Assembly (NCBI GenBank): GCA_016789305.1
Contig: JAEURJ010000007.1
Span: forward strand, 310,001 to 374,000
Source: Anaerolineales bacterium
GTDB lineage: Bacteria > Chloroflexota > Anaerolineae > Anaerolineales > Villigracilaceae
Reading direction: 5' to 3'
Length of the DNA: 64,000 nucleotides
The notes under the pieces were generated by a model, which worked only from the letters and a program-made list of their open reading frames with translations, did not search any database and was not told the origin of the DNA. Position numbers and translations under genes: made by a program. Below are positions 26,301 to 34,182 of this stretch, piece by piece. Position 1 is the first letter of the stretch; the number at the start of each line of letters is the position of its first letter.

Positions 26301-27081
26301 TGCTGCTAAGGCTGGTTGCATCCCCTTCGGTGTTTTTGTAAACCTCAAATTGATCTGCCGAGGGATCGTAGATATTTAAACCAGCGTTAGAAGTGCCAAC
26401 CCAAAGCAGGCCCTTTGAATCTCTGAAGATGGTGGTGATGAAATTGCTGCTTGGACCGCTGGTTGGATCATTCGATGTGCGATGATGTTCAAATGAATTT
26501 GTTTGATGGTTGTAGTAATCCAGCCCATATTCGGTGCCAACCCATAGATTGTTTTCATCCGGCAGAATATAAGATACTTTGTTGTTGCTTAAGGAAGCCG
26601 GATTTGCTTCATCGTGTAGAAACCGTGTGAACTTATCTGTACTGGGGTCGTAGCGATTAAGACCACCAAGGCGTGTTCCCACCCAAAGATATCCCTGCGC
26701 ATCCTCGGCCAGACTGGTGATCCAGTTATCGCTGAGGCTGTTTGGGTTGCTGGAATCGGGTTTGTAAACTTTAAAGTTGTACCCGTCGTAGCGATTGAGC
26801 CCATCTTCCGTTCCGATCCACAGGTAGCCTGTACGGTCCTGTAGAACGCTTGTGACAACACTTTGGGAGAGCCCTTCTTCCAGACTGAAATGTTCAAAGC
26901 GGATGTTTTGGCTGTACGGGGCGTCAGATTTGAGAATGCTTGTTGAGGTTGTATCAGTTTGAGGTTGTGGTTGCGATGCGGCCGGGTATGAGTCAACGGT
27001 GGGTGCAGGGTTGGAGTTCCCGCAGGAATTAACAAGCAAGCTGAGTAAACCGATCCACAAAATTGGACGAATGAGCTTCAT
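23314..27081 (-). CDS. Large propeller sensor histidine kinase (14 Reg_prop blades, Y_Y_Y, TM, GAF, HisKA_3, HATPase)
   Basis: 1255 residues. An N-terminal lipoprotein-type signal ends in LVNSC near residue 20. About 14 two-component-propeller repeats follow (about 45-730), recognised by phrases such as GYLWIGTEDG, GLLWVGTSNAG and KNLWIGTTGGG; fourteen blades fit two seven-bladed propellers. A Y_Y_Y domain (about 735-805), one transmembrane helix (about 812-835), a short coiled coil and a GAF domain (about 880-1025) come next. Then HisKA_3 with RNRLARDLHDS (about 1040) and an ATPase domain with DDGCGFD and GLGFRSMRERI. The periplasmic propellers probably sense a polysaccharide or its products, as in hybrid systems of Bacteroidetes; the ligand is inferred only. 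Unusually it may be anchored both by lipid and by the membrane helix. Confidence 0.93.
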   Translation of the reverse strand: MKLIRPILWIGLLSLLVNSCGNSNPAPTVDSYPAASQPQPQTDTTSTSILKSDAPYSQNIRFEHFSLEEGLSQSVVTSVLQDRTGYLWIGTEDGLNRYDGYNFKVYKPDSSNPNSLSDNWITSLAEDAQGYLWVGTRLGGLNRYDPSTDKFTRFLHDEANPASLSNNKVSYILPDENNLWVGTEYGLDYYNHQTNSFEHHRTSNDPTSGPSSNFITTIFRDSKGLLWVGTSNAGLNIYDPSADQFEVYKNTEGDATSLSSNRVLSIQADKDGAIWVGTVNGLNRFEPAGKYFTRFTNSKKDPNSIGDNTINVIYKDHSGGLWFGTRNGLDRYDPQSKKFIHHRHQATVGNSLSNDIVYTIYEDFNGVLWIGTFGGGLNKYNRQQDRFTYYRNNPDDPNSLSGDMVFPIFVHSNGMVWIGTQGGGLNRFDPQNGRFSQYRYDAENPASISSDEVYALASDHTGQLWVGTSAGLDYLNLTNGIFTHFQPDANVDNSLSGAPVYAIYEDSHRNIWVGTNRGLDLFDSKTQTFNHYETDEEDPHSFSGNLITSILEDDQGNIWVGTFDDGLKRISANLTNITQYKNNPKDTTTLGNDSIISLFQDSKKNLWIGTTGGGLNLFHPETNTFTRFTEKDGLSNNVIYGILEDDQGYLWLSTNFGLSRFNPAEKTFRNFTSSNGLQSNEFNQNAFAKDAKGNLYFGGIAGFNVFSPKEIKNNPIPPPVVLTSIMQDGKALNPDITAETLREITLIWPQDSFEFEFAALAYGQPSKNQYSYKLENFDADWNNIGYNRTGRYTNLPGGTYTLHLRGSNNDGTWNETGTTVKIVIVPPLWETLWFQSILILAVIAIGAGGFRWRVKSVESRNRELERVVQKRTADLEKRTREIEALYQADEKILRNVTLNQVFQTLVDVSVSLLKADRSVVFVWSEDQHKIIPRVSHGFRPETLIALTYDEGEGLVGEAMKSGESIIVSDLKIKELRGDVQTVIRAEGIQSFAHFPIIVDGKVAALFNVGYTRPNALNEDNIRLFTALVQRVSLSVANMELFEQTKDLAVMEERNRLARDLHDSAKQKAFAALAQLGTANGLWKSKSDGIQPHLKEAETLVYEVIQELTFLIQEIYPIALQEKGLPTTLREYIYEWENRNDAEVKLTIRDERVLPLDTEQAIYRVIQESLANISRHSHASRVDISLVYHPDSLQVHISDDGCGFDMNQKAKGLGFRSMRERISSVRGNLQIQSAPGQGTRLIVQLPIKQSAGVEKI

Positions 27082-27122
27082 GTACCAATTATATGCAGAA
27101 AGCTCAGGTCATGTCCCATCTC

Positions 27123-27148
27123 CCCCCCTTCTCAAGGAGGGTTTTTTT
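27123..27148 (+). terminator. Terminator-like hairpin with long T run
   Basis: CCCCCCTT pairs with AAGGAGGG (one mismatch) around a CTC loop, followed by seven T residues (27142-27148). No gene reads into it on the plus strand, so it may end antisense or readthrough transcription from the divergent kinase promoter region, or mark a short RNA. Confidence 0.45.
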
Positions 27149-27178
27149 GTTTGGAAGGGATTGCCAGCCGGCGTTGAT

Positions 27179-27201
27179 ATGGATTGGTTTAAACCATCCA
27201 T
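27179..27201. promoter_or_regulatory. Inverted repeat, possible operator
   Basis: The 12-base perfect palindrome TGGTTTAAACCA is flanked by ATGGA and TCCAT, giving an 11-bp inverted repeat with one bulged base. It lies 250 bases upstream of the ABC-transporter binding-protein gene and 100 bases upstream of the divergent sensor kinase. It has the size and symmetry of a dimeric repressor site. No cognate regulator is identified. Confidence 0.4.
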
Positions 27202-27320
27202 TTGTTCCGAAAAGACGCGCATACAGGCTCATGCTGATTCAAGTCGATGTTTGTATGATGATGCCAATGTTTGCGGAACATTTCCTCTCCTCACATAGAG
27301 TAAACCGCATTTCGTTGGCG

Positions 27321-27354
27321 AGGCGGAGGCTGGCTTACGCACCGGCTTCCGCCT
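27321..27354 (+). promoter_or_regulatory. Leader hairpin upstream of the ABC transporter operon
   Basis: AGGCGGAGGCTGG (27321-27333) pairs with CCGGCTTCCGCCT (27342-27354) as a 13-bp stem with two G-U pairs and an 8-base loop. No T run follows, so it is not a simple terminator. The intergenic stretch 27082-27447 otherwise holds the inverted repeat at 27179 and the T-run hairpin at 27123, and no open frame that looks coding. Confidence 0.35.
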
Positions 27355-27447
27355 TGTCGTATCCATTGTGATTGGATAAGGAGGCGCCTGGCAATACTGA
27401 AATTTCCATTCCAACTGGTCTATCTATTTCAATAAGGAGATAAGAGA

Positions 27448-30027
27448 ATGAAACTGAAAAAGCTTTATGGAATTCTGAGCGTACTCGTGGTGCTAAGCAT
27501 GATGCTGGCCGCTTGCGGACCCGCCACCGGCACAGCCGAGGCGACAGAAGCTCCCTCCTCGATGACGGCGGAGCCGACAGAAGCACCCGCAGCGCAAGTG
27601 CCGCAGACTGAGCGCCACGGCGGCTGGCTTGATGAGATCGATGTTTCGGTCGTTGACGGTGCTTCTGCGATCTCGCAGATCCAGGCCGGCGCGATCGATT
27701 TTTATTCCTTCACACTTGCTTCCGATGCCTACCCTGCAATTAAGGAATCGGGACTCTCCACCACAAAATCCGTTGGTGGTTATTACGGTATCAGCCTCAA
27801 CCCTGCGGTCTTTACTGATACGAATGTTCTGAATCCCTTCTCGAATCGGAAGATCCGCGAAGCAGTCAACTGGTTGATCGATCGTAATTATGTGAATCAG
27901 GAAATCTATGCCGGTGGGTCGCTGCCGAAGTTGTTCACGATCACCACGCAATTGACAGAATACACCAATTTGATCGATACAGCGCGTGCCTTGGAGGCAA
28001 AGTATGCCTATAACCTGGATAAGGCCAAGGAAGTTATCGATGCTGAAATGCCCGGCATGGGCGCTGAACTCGGCGCTGATGGCAAATGGCAATACAATGG
28101 TAAACCTGTCAGCTTGATTTTCCTCATTCGCCCCGATGGTGATGGTACCCGCAAACCCATGGGTGATTATGTTGCCAATCAGTTGGAAAGTGTCGGCTTT
28201 ACTGTTGATCGCCAGTATAAGAAGTCCTCGGAAGCGTTCCCCATTTGGCTGGGAACTGCCGCGAAGGATGGGCAATGGAATTTGTACACAGCCGGATATA
28301 CCCCGGGTGGTTTCCCCCGCGATGAGAAAGCTTTGTTCCAACAAGGTTACTTGAATACAAGTATTCAGGCGAGTGAACCATTTATCTCCACCACATCGGA
28401 TCCTGAATTCCAACAATTAGGCGATGATCTGGCGCAAGGGCATTTCTCCACCAAGGAGGAGCGCGATTCAATGATGGCCCGCGCACTGGAACTTTCTCTG
28501 GAAGATTCGCTCTTCGTATGGGTGATCGACCAGCAGACCTACTCCCCTTATAGCAACGATGTTCAGGTAACCTGGGATCTTGCATTGGGTGCCGAATCCA
28601 CCAATGTCGGCCCGTATAATCTGCGCTTCAAGGATCAAGAAGGCGGCGTGATGAAGGTCGGCACGAACGATCTTTTCACACAGCCTTGGAATACCGTTGC
28701 GGGAAGTAACTGGGTATGGGATGCCGGTATTTTCCGCGCCACCAGTCAGGGAACTTCCAATATCGTAGGTGGTGGCGGTTTGATGGCTGACCCCTATACT
28801 GGTCTGGCTTATCCTCAACGTATCGATAGCGCCGAATTGACCTACAAAAAAGGCCTGCCCATCAAACAAAATCTTGATTGGTTGACTGTAAATGAGGTCG
28901 ATCAGATCGATGTTCCCGCCGATGCATGGGTCGATTGGGATGCCAAGACTCAGAAATTCGTCACCGCTGCTGAAAAATATCCCGATGGCCTTACCGCCAA
29001 TGTAAAGAGTGTTGTTGTCTATCCTGAAGACCTGTTCGATACGATCAAATGGCATGATGGCAGCTCAATCTCTGTTGGCGACTTTGTCATGTCGATGATC
29101 CAGGGTTTTGACCCCGGCAAGCCGGATAGCCCCATTTATGATGAATCCCTCGCGGCAAGTATTGATGCGACTTTAACTGCCTTCAAGGGATACCGCATCG
29201 TCTCCACCAGCCCGCTGACCATTGAAGCCTACACTGACGCTTACAACGCGGATGCGGAATTGAACATTTTGCCGTTGTGGCCGATTTCTCCCTTCGGTCT
29301 TTCGGGTGAAAACAGCTGGCCGATCCTTGCGATCTCCAATCTGGCTGAAGCTGGCGGTGAACTTGCCTACAGCTCTGACAAGTCGGATGCGAACCAGATT
29401 GAAAATACCAGCTGGGTTGGCGGACCAAGCCTTGAGATCCTCTCCAAGTATTTGGAGCAGGCTGCGAGCGAATCTTATATTCCGTATGAACCCACCTTGG
29501 GTCAATACATTACAGCCGATGAAGCCGCAGCACGCTATGCAAATGTACAGAAATGGTACGCGGATCACGGTCATTTCTGGATCGGGACTGGTCCATACTA
29601 TTTGGACAAGGTCTTCACCACTGAAAAATCCCTCGTTCTCAAACAGAATCCCGAGTATGTCGATCTTGCCGACCGTTGGGCTGCATTTAGCCAACCGAAA
29701 CTCGCGAGTACCGTTCTGGATGGACCAGGACAGGTCACAGCTGGCGAAGAAGCGGTCTTTGATGTCACGATCAATTTGAAGGACACAGATCAGGCGTATC
29801 AGAATTCGGATATCAGACTGGTGAAATACATCCTCTATGATACGACCGGCGCCGTGGCAAGTGTAGGGGAGGCCGTTGAGGTCGGTGATGGGCAGTACCA
29901 GGTTACGTTGAGCGCGGATGAAACATCCAAGCTTCAGACTGGTTCTGCAAAACTGGAAGTGGCTGTCGTGCCCATACCGGTGGCCATTCCATCCTTCACT
30001 TCATTTGATTTTGTTGTTGTCAAATAA
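27448..30027 (+). CDS. Peptide-type ABC transporter substrate-binding lipoprotein, apparently circularly permuted
   Basis: 859 residues, against about 500-600 for usual family 5 binding proteins. A signal peptide ends in the lipobox LAACG near residue 24, followed by a Thr/Glu/Ala/Pro-rich linker to about 50. Residues about 52-395 match the second half of SBP_bac_5 proteins: GGWLDEIDVSVVDG, then IREAVNWLIDRNYV and VANQLESVGFTVDRQ. Residues about 397-775 match the usual first half: GGVMKVGTND, PWNTVAGSNWVWDA, MADPYTGLAYPQRIDSAEL, IKWHDGSSISVGDFVMS and finally GTGPYYLDK..LKQNPEY, where the normal protein would continue with the segment found here at residue 52. A C-terminal Ig-like domain (about 780-859) follows. 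It lies first in the transporter operon. RBS AAGGAGAT precedes the ATG. Confidence 0.9.
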   Translation: MKLKKLYGILSVLVVLSMMLAACGPATGTAEATEAPSSMTAEPTEAPAAQVPQTERHGGWLDEIDVSVVDGASAISQIQAGAIDFYSFTLASDAYPAIKESGLSTTKSVGGYYGISLNPAVFTDTNVLNPFSNRKIREAVNWLIDRNYVNQEIYAGGSLPKLFTITTQLTEYTNLIDTARALEAKYAYNLDKAKEVIDAEMPGMGAELGADGKWQYNGKPVSLIFLIRPDGDGTRKPMGDYVANQLESVGFTVDRQYKKSSEAFPIWLGTAAKDGQWNLYTAGYTPGGFPRDEKALFQQGYLNTSIQASEPFISTTSDPEFQQLGDDLAQGHFSTKEERDSMMARALELSLEDSLFVWVIDQQTYSPYSNDVQVTWDLALGAESTNVGPYNLRFKDQEGGVMKVGTNDLFTQPWNTVAGSNWVWDAGIFRATSQGTSNIVGGGGLMADPYTGLAYPQRIDSAELTYKKGLPIKQNLDWLTVNEVDQIDVPADAWVDWDAKTQKFVTAAEKYPDGLTANVKSVVVYPEDLFDTIKWHDGSSISVGDFVMSMIQGFDPGKPDSPIYDESLAASIDATLTAFKGYRIVSTSPLTIEAYTDAYNADAELNILPLWPISPFGLSGENSWPILAISNLAEAGGELAYSSDKSDANQIENTSWVGGPSLEILSKYLEQAASESYIPYEPTLGQYITADEAAARYANVQKWYADHGHFWIGTGPYYLDKVFTTEKSLVLKQNPEYVDLADRWAAFSQPKLASTVLDGPGQVTAGEEAVFDVTINLKDTDQAYQNSDIRLVKYILYDTTGAVASVGEAVEVGDGQYQVTLSADETSKLQTGSAKLEVAVVPIPVAIPSFTSFDFVVVK

Positions 30028-30046
30028 GTCAGGAAATCGTTTCTAA

Positions 30047-30081
30047 AAATTCAGGGCAGGGCAAGGCTCTGCCCTGAATTT
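30047..30081 (+). repeat. Intercistronic hairpin between binding protein and permease
   Basis: A perfect 13-bp stem AAATTCAGGGCAG/CTGCCCTGAATTT (30047-30059 with 30069-30081). There is no T run, so it is more likely an mRNA-stabilising or partial-attenuation hairpin. Such structures often allow more binding protein than permease to be made, which is the expected stoichiometry. Confidence 0.6.
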
Positions 30082-30102
30082 AGATGATTGTGAGGTGATC
30101 TC

Positions 30103-31224
30103 ATGTCCGTTATTGCTCAAGCCCCACTGGAAAAAGCAACGATCAGAAAGGCGGCCCGTTTTGGTTCGTTTGCGCGCTTCATGCGTTATGTGGTGACGCG
30201 CCTGGCCACGCTCTTCGTTACTGTGGTGATCGGTATTTATTTGACCATTATGATCGCGAACATGGGCGGGTATGTGGATCAGATCATCCGCGGAGAGATT
30301 CGCGACCGCATCACAAATTTAATCGCCTTGAATCAGGCGTATCAGCAGATGGATCCGGACACGCGCAGGGCGCTTATTCAGGAAAAGATCGCCCTTGAAG
30401 AAAAACGCCAGGGCCTGGATACGCCTATTGCGATAAGAAATTTCCGCTATCTGTCGAACGCATTGCAGTTGAATTTGGGCCGTGCCATCAATATGACAAG
30501 CGATAGCGGGTCGAAACAGGTGCGCCTGATCATTCTCGAAAGGCTGCCTGCCACTTTGTTGTTAATGGGTATTTCGCAGTTGTTTCTTTTCTTTTCAAGC
30601 GTATTTATCGCACTTTCGCTTTCACGCCATTACGGGAATTTTTGGGACAAGCTGGTCATAGCGCTTTCCCCTTCTTCGTCCGTTCCGCCCTGGTTTTATG
30701 GGATCTTTCTGATTTTGATCTTCGCTTCGGCATTCAAGGTTCTTCCCTTTGGCGGAATGGTGGATTCTCCACCGCCTTCCAACACGTTCGATTATTCCAT
30801 GAGTCTCTTGAAACATCTTGCTTTGCCATGCGCTTCATTAATTCTGAGTTCGTTTTTTCTCAGTGTCTATAACTATCGCACTTTCTTCCTTGTGTATTCC
30901 AGTGAAGATTATGTGGATATGGCCAAGGCCAAAGGTCTCCCATCACGCGATGTCGAACGTACATATATCTTACGTCCCACCCTGCCAAGTATTATTACTA
31001 ACTTTTCGCTGCTAATCATTTCCTTGTGGACCGGCGCATTATTTACTGAAACGATCTTCCTTTGGCCCGGTTTAGGAAGGACATTGTTTCAGGCAATCGG
31101 CCTTTATGATATCCCTATCATTGTTGGCTCCACCATTATCTATGCCTATATGTTGGCAATCACAGTGTTTTTGCTGGATTTTGTATACGCACTGGTTGAC
31201 CCAAGAGTGAAGATAGGTCAGTAA
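30103..31224 (+). CDS. ABC transporter permease (OppB/DppB type)
   Basis: 373 residues with six predicted membrane segments. The EAA-type loop that contacts the ATPase is DYVDMAKAKGLPSRDVER near residue 275. The usual N-terminal segment is followed by an extracytoplasmic region of about 90 residues (about 55-150) containing charged helices, larger than the corresponding loop in typical DppB. RBS TGAGGTGAT precedes the ATG. It would pair with the OppC-type permease four bases downstream to form the transmembrane pore. Confidence 0.92.
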   Translation: MSVIAQAPLEKATIRKAARFGSFARFMRYVVTRLATLFVTVVIGIYLTIMIANMGGYVDQIIRGEIRDRITNLIALNQAYQQMDPDTRRALIQEKIALEEKRQGLDTPIAIRNFRYLSNALQLNLGRAINMTSDSGSKQVRLIILERLPATLLLMGISQLFLFFSSVFIALSLSRHYGNFWDKLVIALSPSSSVPPWFYGIFLILIFASAFKVLPFGGMVDSPPPSNTFDYSMSLLKHLALPCASLILSSFFLSVYNYRTFFLVYSSEDYVDMAKAKGLPSRDVERTYILRPTLPSIITNFSLLIISLWTGALFTETIFLWPGLGRTLFQAIGLYDIPIIVGSTIIYAYMLAITVFLLDFVYALVDPRVKIGQ

Positions 31225-31228
31225 TGTC

Positions 31229-32566
31229 ATGAATACTTTTCGAAGTGCAATCCAAAAACTAACTCTATATCCATCTGCCATTGCCGGTTTGTTTGCGATC
31301 TTTCTTCTTGTTGCCGTTGCCATCTATACCATGATCACAATTCCCTACTCCGAGGCCATTCACTTGTGGCGCGGTGGGGAGGAAGTTTGGTATCAAAATC
31401 CAAGGTTCGCGGCACCAGCTTGGATCAATTATCTTTCCACGAAAAAATACTCTGAATCCTTTTCTGTCAATACGACCGATGGGAGCATGATTAAAACGGT
31501 CACGCCCGGGAGTGATGGTGTGACGACATACGATATTTCTTATGAGTTTGATTATCAGTACGATTATTTTCCGCAGGAAATGTTGTTGTATATGAATTCG
31601 AACTTTAAAACGAAACAGCCGTTTGTTTCCATCGAATTGGTAACCCCTGATAACAGAACGATACGAATCGGAAATTTCACCTTCAGCGATAATTTCACCT
31701 ACCGCTTCTCTCAGGATGAAAAGCTGCTTGCCAAACTACGGGCACCGGAGGTCATCCCGGCATTGTTCACCATGCCGGATAGCGAAAAACCGTTGAAGGG
31801 AAAATACAGGCTCCTCGTCACCGGTACCACGTTTGAACCTGACTCAGATATAAGCGTGGAATTCGTTTCCCACGGACAAGTCTTTGGCCTGGCAGGCACA
31901 GACCACGCCCGCCGTGATTTAATGCTGCCCTTGCTGTGGGGTACACCTGTCGCCCTGGCATTCGGCTTGATCGCCTCAATGGGGACGGCTACCCTGACTA
32001 TGGTAATTTCAGCCGTAGGCGCATGGTACTCAGGCTGGCTGGATGAGCTGATCCAACGCATTACCGAAGTCAACCTGGTGCTGCCTTTCTACGCAATTCT
32101 GATCATGATCGGAACCTTTTATTCACGCAGTATCTGGGTTATTTTGGGCGCGGCTATTTTGCTGAGTATTTTTACAAATTCAATTAAAGGATATCGCGCC
32201 GTCTTCCTGCAAGTCAAGGAATCCATGTATATCGAAGCGGCGCGGGCGTATGGTGCCAATAATTCGCGCATTATTTTCCTGTACCTGATCCCACGAATGA
32301 TTCCGTTGTTGATCCCCAGCCTGGTGCAGTCCATTCCAGCGTTCGTTTTCCTTGAAGCCTCGCTGGCAGTGATCGGTTTGGGAGACCCGGTCCTGCCAAC
32401 CTGGGGCAAGATCATTCAGGATGCCAATTCCAATGGTGCCCTATACAAAGGGTATTACTACTGGGTTTTGGAGCCTGCCACATTGTTGATGATCACTGGT
32501 CTTGCTTTTGCCGTGCTCGGATTCGCATTGGATCGTGTCTTTAATCCAAGATTGAGGGATGCATGA
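31229..32566 (+). CDS. ABC transporter permease (OppC/DppC type) with large extracytoplasmic insert
   Basis: 445 residues, about 150 more than typical. After the first membrane segment (about 15-37) there is a beta-rich insert of about 170 residues (about 45-215) before the usual FGLAGTDHARRDLMLPLLWG motif. Five membrane helices follow, with the ATPase-contacting loop SMYIEAARAYGANNSRII near residue 335. The insert may contact the enlarged binding protein. It lies four bases after the OppB gene and overlaps the ATPase gene by four bases. Confidence 0.92.
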   Translation: MNTFRSAIQKLTLYPSAIAGLFAIFLLVAVAIYTMITIPYSEAIHLWRGGEEVWYQNPRFAAPAWINYLSTKKYSESFSVNTTDGSMIKTVTPGSDGVTTYDISYEFDYQYDYFPQEMLLYMNSNFKTKQPFVSIELVTPDNRTIRIGNFTFSDNFTYRFSQDEKLLAKLRAPEVIPALFTMPDSEKPLKGKYRLLVTGTTFEPDSDISVEFVSHGQVFGLAGTDHARRDLMLPLLWGTPVALAFGLIASMGTATLTMVISAVGAWYSGWLDELIQRITEVNLVLPFYAILIMIGTFYSRSIWVILGAAILLSIFTNSIKGYRAVFLQVKESMYIEAARAYGANNSRIIFLYLIPRMIPLLIPSLVQSIPAFVFLEASLAVIGLGDPVLPTWGKIIQDANSNGALYKGYYYWVLEPATLLMITGLAFAVLGFALDRVFNPRLRDA

Positions 32567-33525
32567 GCATGGCATCTGAAAGACTTCTTCATATCGAAAA
32601 CCTGGTCCTGCATTTCAAAACTTCCAATGGAAGCGTGCAGGCAGTGGATGGTGTGGACTTTGATCTGGACACGAACCGCGCCGTGGTAATTCTTGGTGAA
32701 TCGGGATGCGGCAAGACATCGCTTTCAAAGGCGTTGCTGCGTCTGCTCCCGCGCAATGTGGATAAATATTCAGGCAAGGTGTATCTGCATGGTAATGATG
32801 TGATGACCCTGGACGATGAGGAATATCGTCAGAATGTGCGTTGGGTGGGAATTTCGCTGGTTCCGCAGGCGGCTATGAATTCATTGAACCCGGTGTTGAA
32901 AGTGGGAGATCAAGTGGCTGAGCCTGCCATGGTTCACCTTGGTTTGAAGAAGCCTGAAGCGTATCATCTTGTTTATAAAATGTTCCAGCATGTCGGCGTG
33001 CCTGCCGATTTTGTGGAGCGTTATCCATTTGAATTGAGCGGTGGGATGCGTCAGCGTGTGGCGTTGGCGATGGCTCTTGTGACTTCCCCCAGTTTGATCG
33101 TGTTGGATGAGCCAACTTCAGCGCTGGACTTGCTGACGCAAGCCAATATCATGAATGTACTCAAACGCATCAAGCATGAACTCGGCACTTCATTCATTCT
33201 GATCACACATGATATTGCCACGTCCAGCGAACTTGCCGATGAGGTGGCGATCATGTACGCGGGCCAGATCGTGGAAACGGGCTCTGCCAGGGAATTCTTC
33301 CCTGCACCGTTGCATCCATATTCACAAATGTTGATGGCGAGCGTCCCGCGCCTTCGCAGCGATTCTGATCCCATGTTCATCACCGGGCAGCCGCCCAGTT
33401 TGATGAATCCACCCGCAGGCTGTCGGTTTGCGGCACGCTGCCCATTTCGTTTTGAAAAATGCAGCGAAGAACCGCCCGTCTTTCAAAAGGAAAAACGAAA
33501 AGTAAAGTGTTGGTTGCATGAATAA
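32563..33525 (+). CDS. Peptide ABC transporter ATP-binding protein (OppD/DppD type)
   Basis: 320 residues with Walker A GESGCGKTSLSK, signature ELSGGMRQRVALAMA, Walker B LIVLDEPTSALD and the H-loop THDIATSSELADEV. The C-terminal oligopeptide-transporter extension (GCRFAARCPF) contains the cysteine cluster that in this family can hold an iron-sulfur cluster. It starts in the ATGA overlap with the permease gene. Cytoplasmic subunit. Confidence 0.95.
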   Translation: MSMASERLLHIENLVLHFKTSNGSVQAVDGVDFDLDTNRAVVILGESGCGKTSLSKALLRLLPRNVDKYSGKVYLHGNDVMTLDDEEYRQNVRWVGISLVPQAAMNSLNPVLKVGDQVAEPAMVHLGLKKPEAYHLVYKMFQHVGVPADFVERYPFELSGGMRQRVALAMALVTSPSLIVLDEPTSALDLLTQANIMNVLKRIKHELGTSFILITHDIATSSELADEVAIMYAGQIVETGSAREFFPAPLHPYSQMLMASVPRLRSDSDPMFITGQPPSLMNPPAGCRFAARCPFRFEKCSEEPPVFQKEKRKVKCWLHE

Positions 33526-33588
33526 TATTCAATATCTGATGCATCTCTCATAAACAGCTTCAGTTTTAATCACTAAAAGGATGGAAAT

Positions 33589-34170
33589 ATGTCTCCCCAG
33601 GCTTTGTACGATGTTCTCTATATGTTCAAGGATATTCACACCGTGGTTTTGGATTTTGCAAAGACGCTCGATGAAGACCAGTTGCATTGGAAGCCGAAAG
33701 GATACAGTACTTCGATTGGTTTTCATCTTTGGCATCTTGCGCGCGAATCCGATTATCTGCGGGCGGTGATATTGGAGCGAACCCCCCAGCTTGGGCCAGA
33801 CTTTGGAGAGCCGAGGGAAATTTGGGCGCGGGATGGCCTGGCGCAGAAGTGGGGCTTTCCAACCGAATTGAATGCCACGGTTGGGACAGGCTTGAGTGAT
33901 GAGATTGCCGAGACCCTGCCCATTCCTCAAAAGGAAGACCTGATGAATTACCTGCAATGCTCCTATGAAGCCGTGGAAGAGTTTGTTGCCTTGCTCGATG
34001 ACCGCTATCCGAATTTTGATACTGTGGATGGTGAATTAAAAAAGAAGCTTGAAAACATTCGATTGAACCTGCTTGTTTTTCTTTCACATGATTGCCGCCA
34101 TCTTGGCATGATGGAATGTCTGAAAGGATTGCAGACGGGCTTCGGTTCTGCAACAGAAAACCGAAGATGA
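33589..34170 (+). CDS. DinB-family protein
   Basis: 193 residues, four-helix DinB/YfiT-type fold. HLWHLARESDYLRAVI (near residue 48) and HDCRHLGMMECLKG near residue 165 provide the histidines that coordinate metal in this family. DinB-like proteins include thiol transferases (mycothiol or bacillithiol dependent) and many of unknown role. The gene sits between the two ATPase genes of the ABC operon, on the same strand, with a 63-base gap before it and AAGGATGGAAAT as ribosome binding site. This location is odd because it has no obvious part in transport. Confidence 0.8.
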   Translation: MSPQALYDVLYMFKDIHTVVLDFAKTLDEDQLHWKPKGYSTSIGFHLWHLARESDYLRAVILERTPQLGPDFGEPREIWARDGLAQKWGFPTELNATVGTGLSDEIAETLPIPQKEDLMNYLQCSYEAVEEFVALLDDRYPNFDTVDGELKKKLENIRLNLLVFLSHDCRHLGMMECLKGLQTGFGSATENRR

Positions 34171-34182
34171 TAGGCGGCACCC

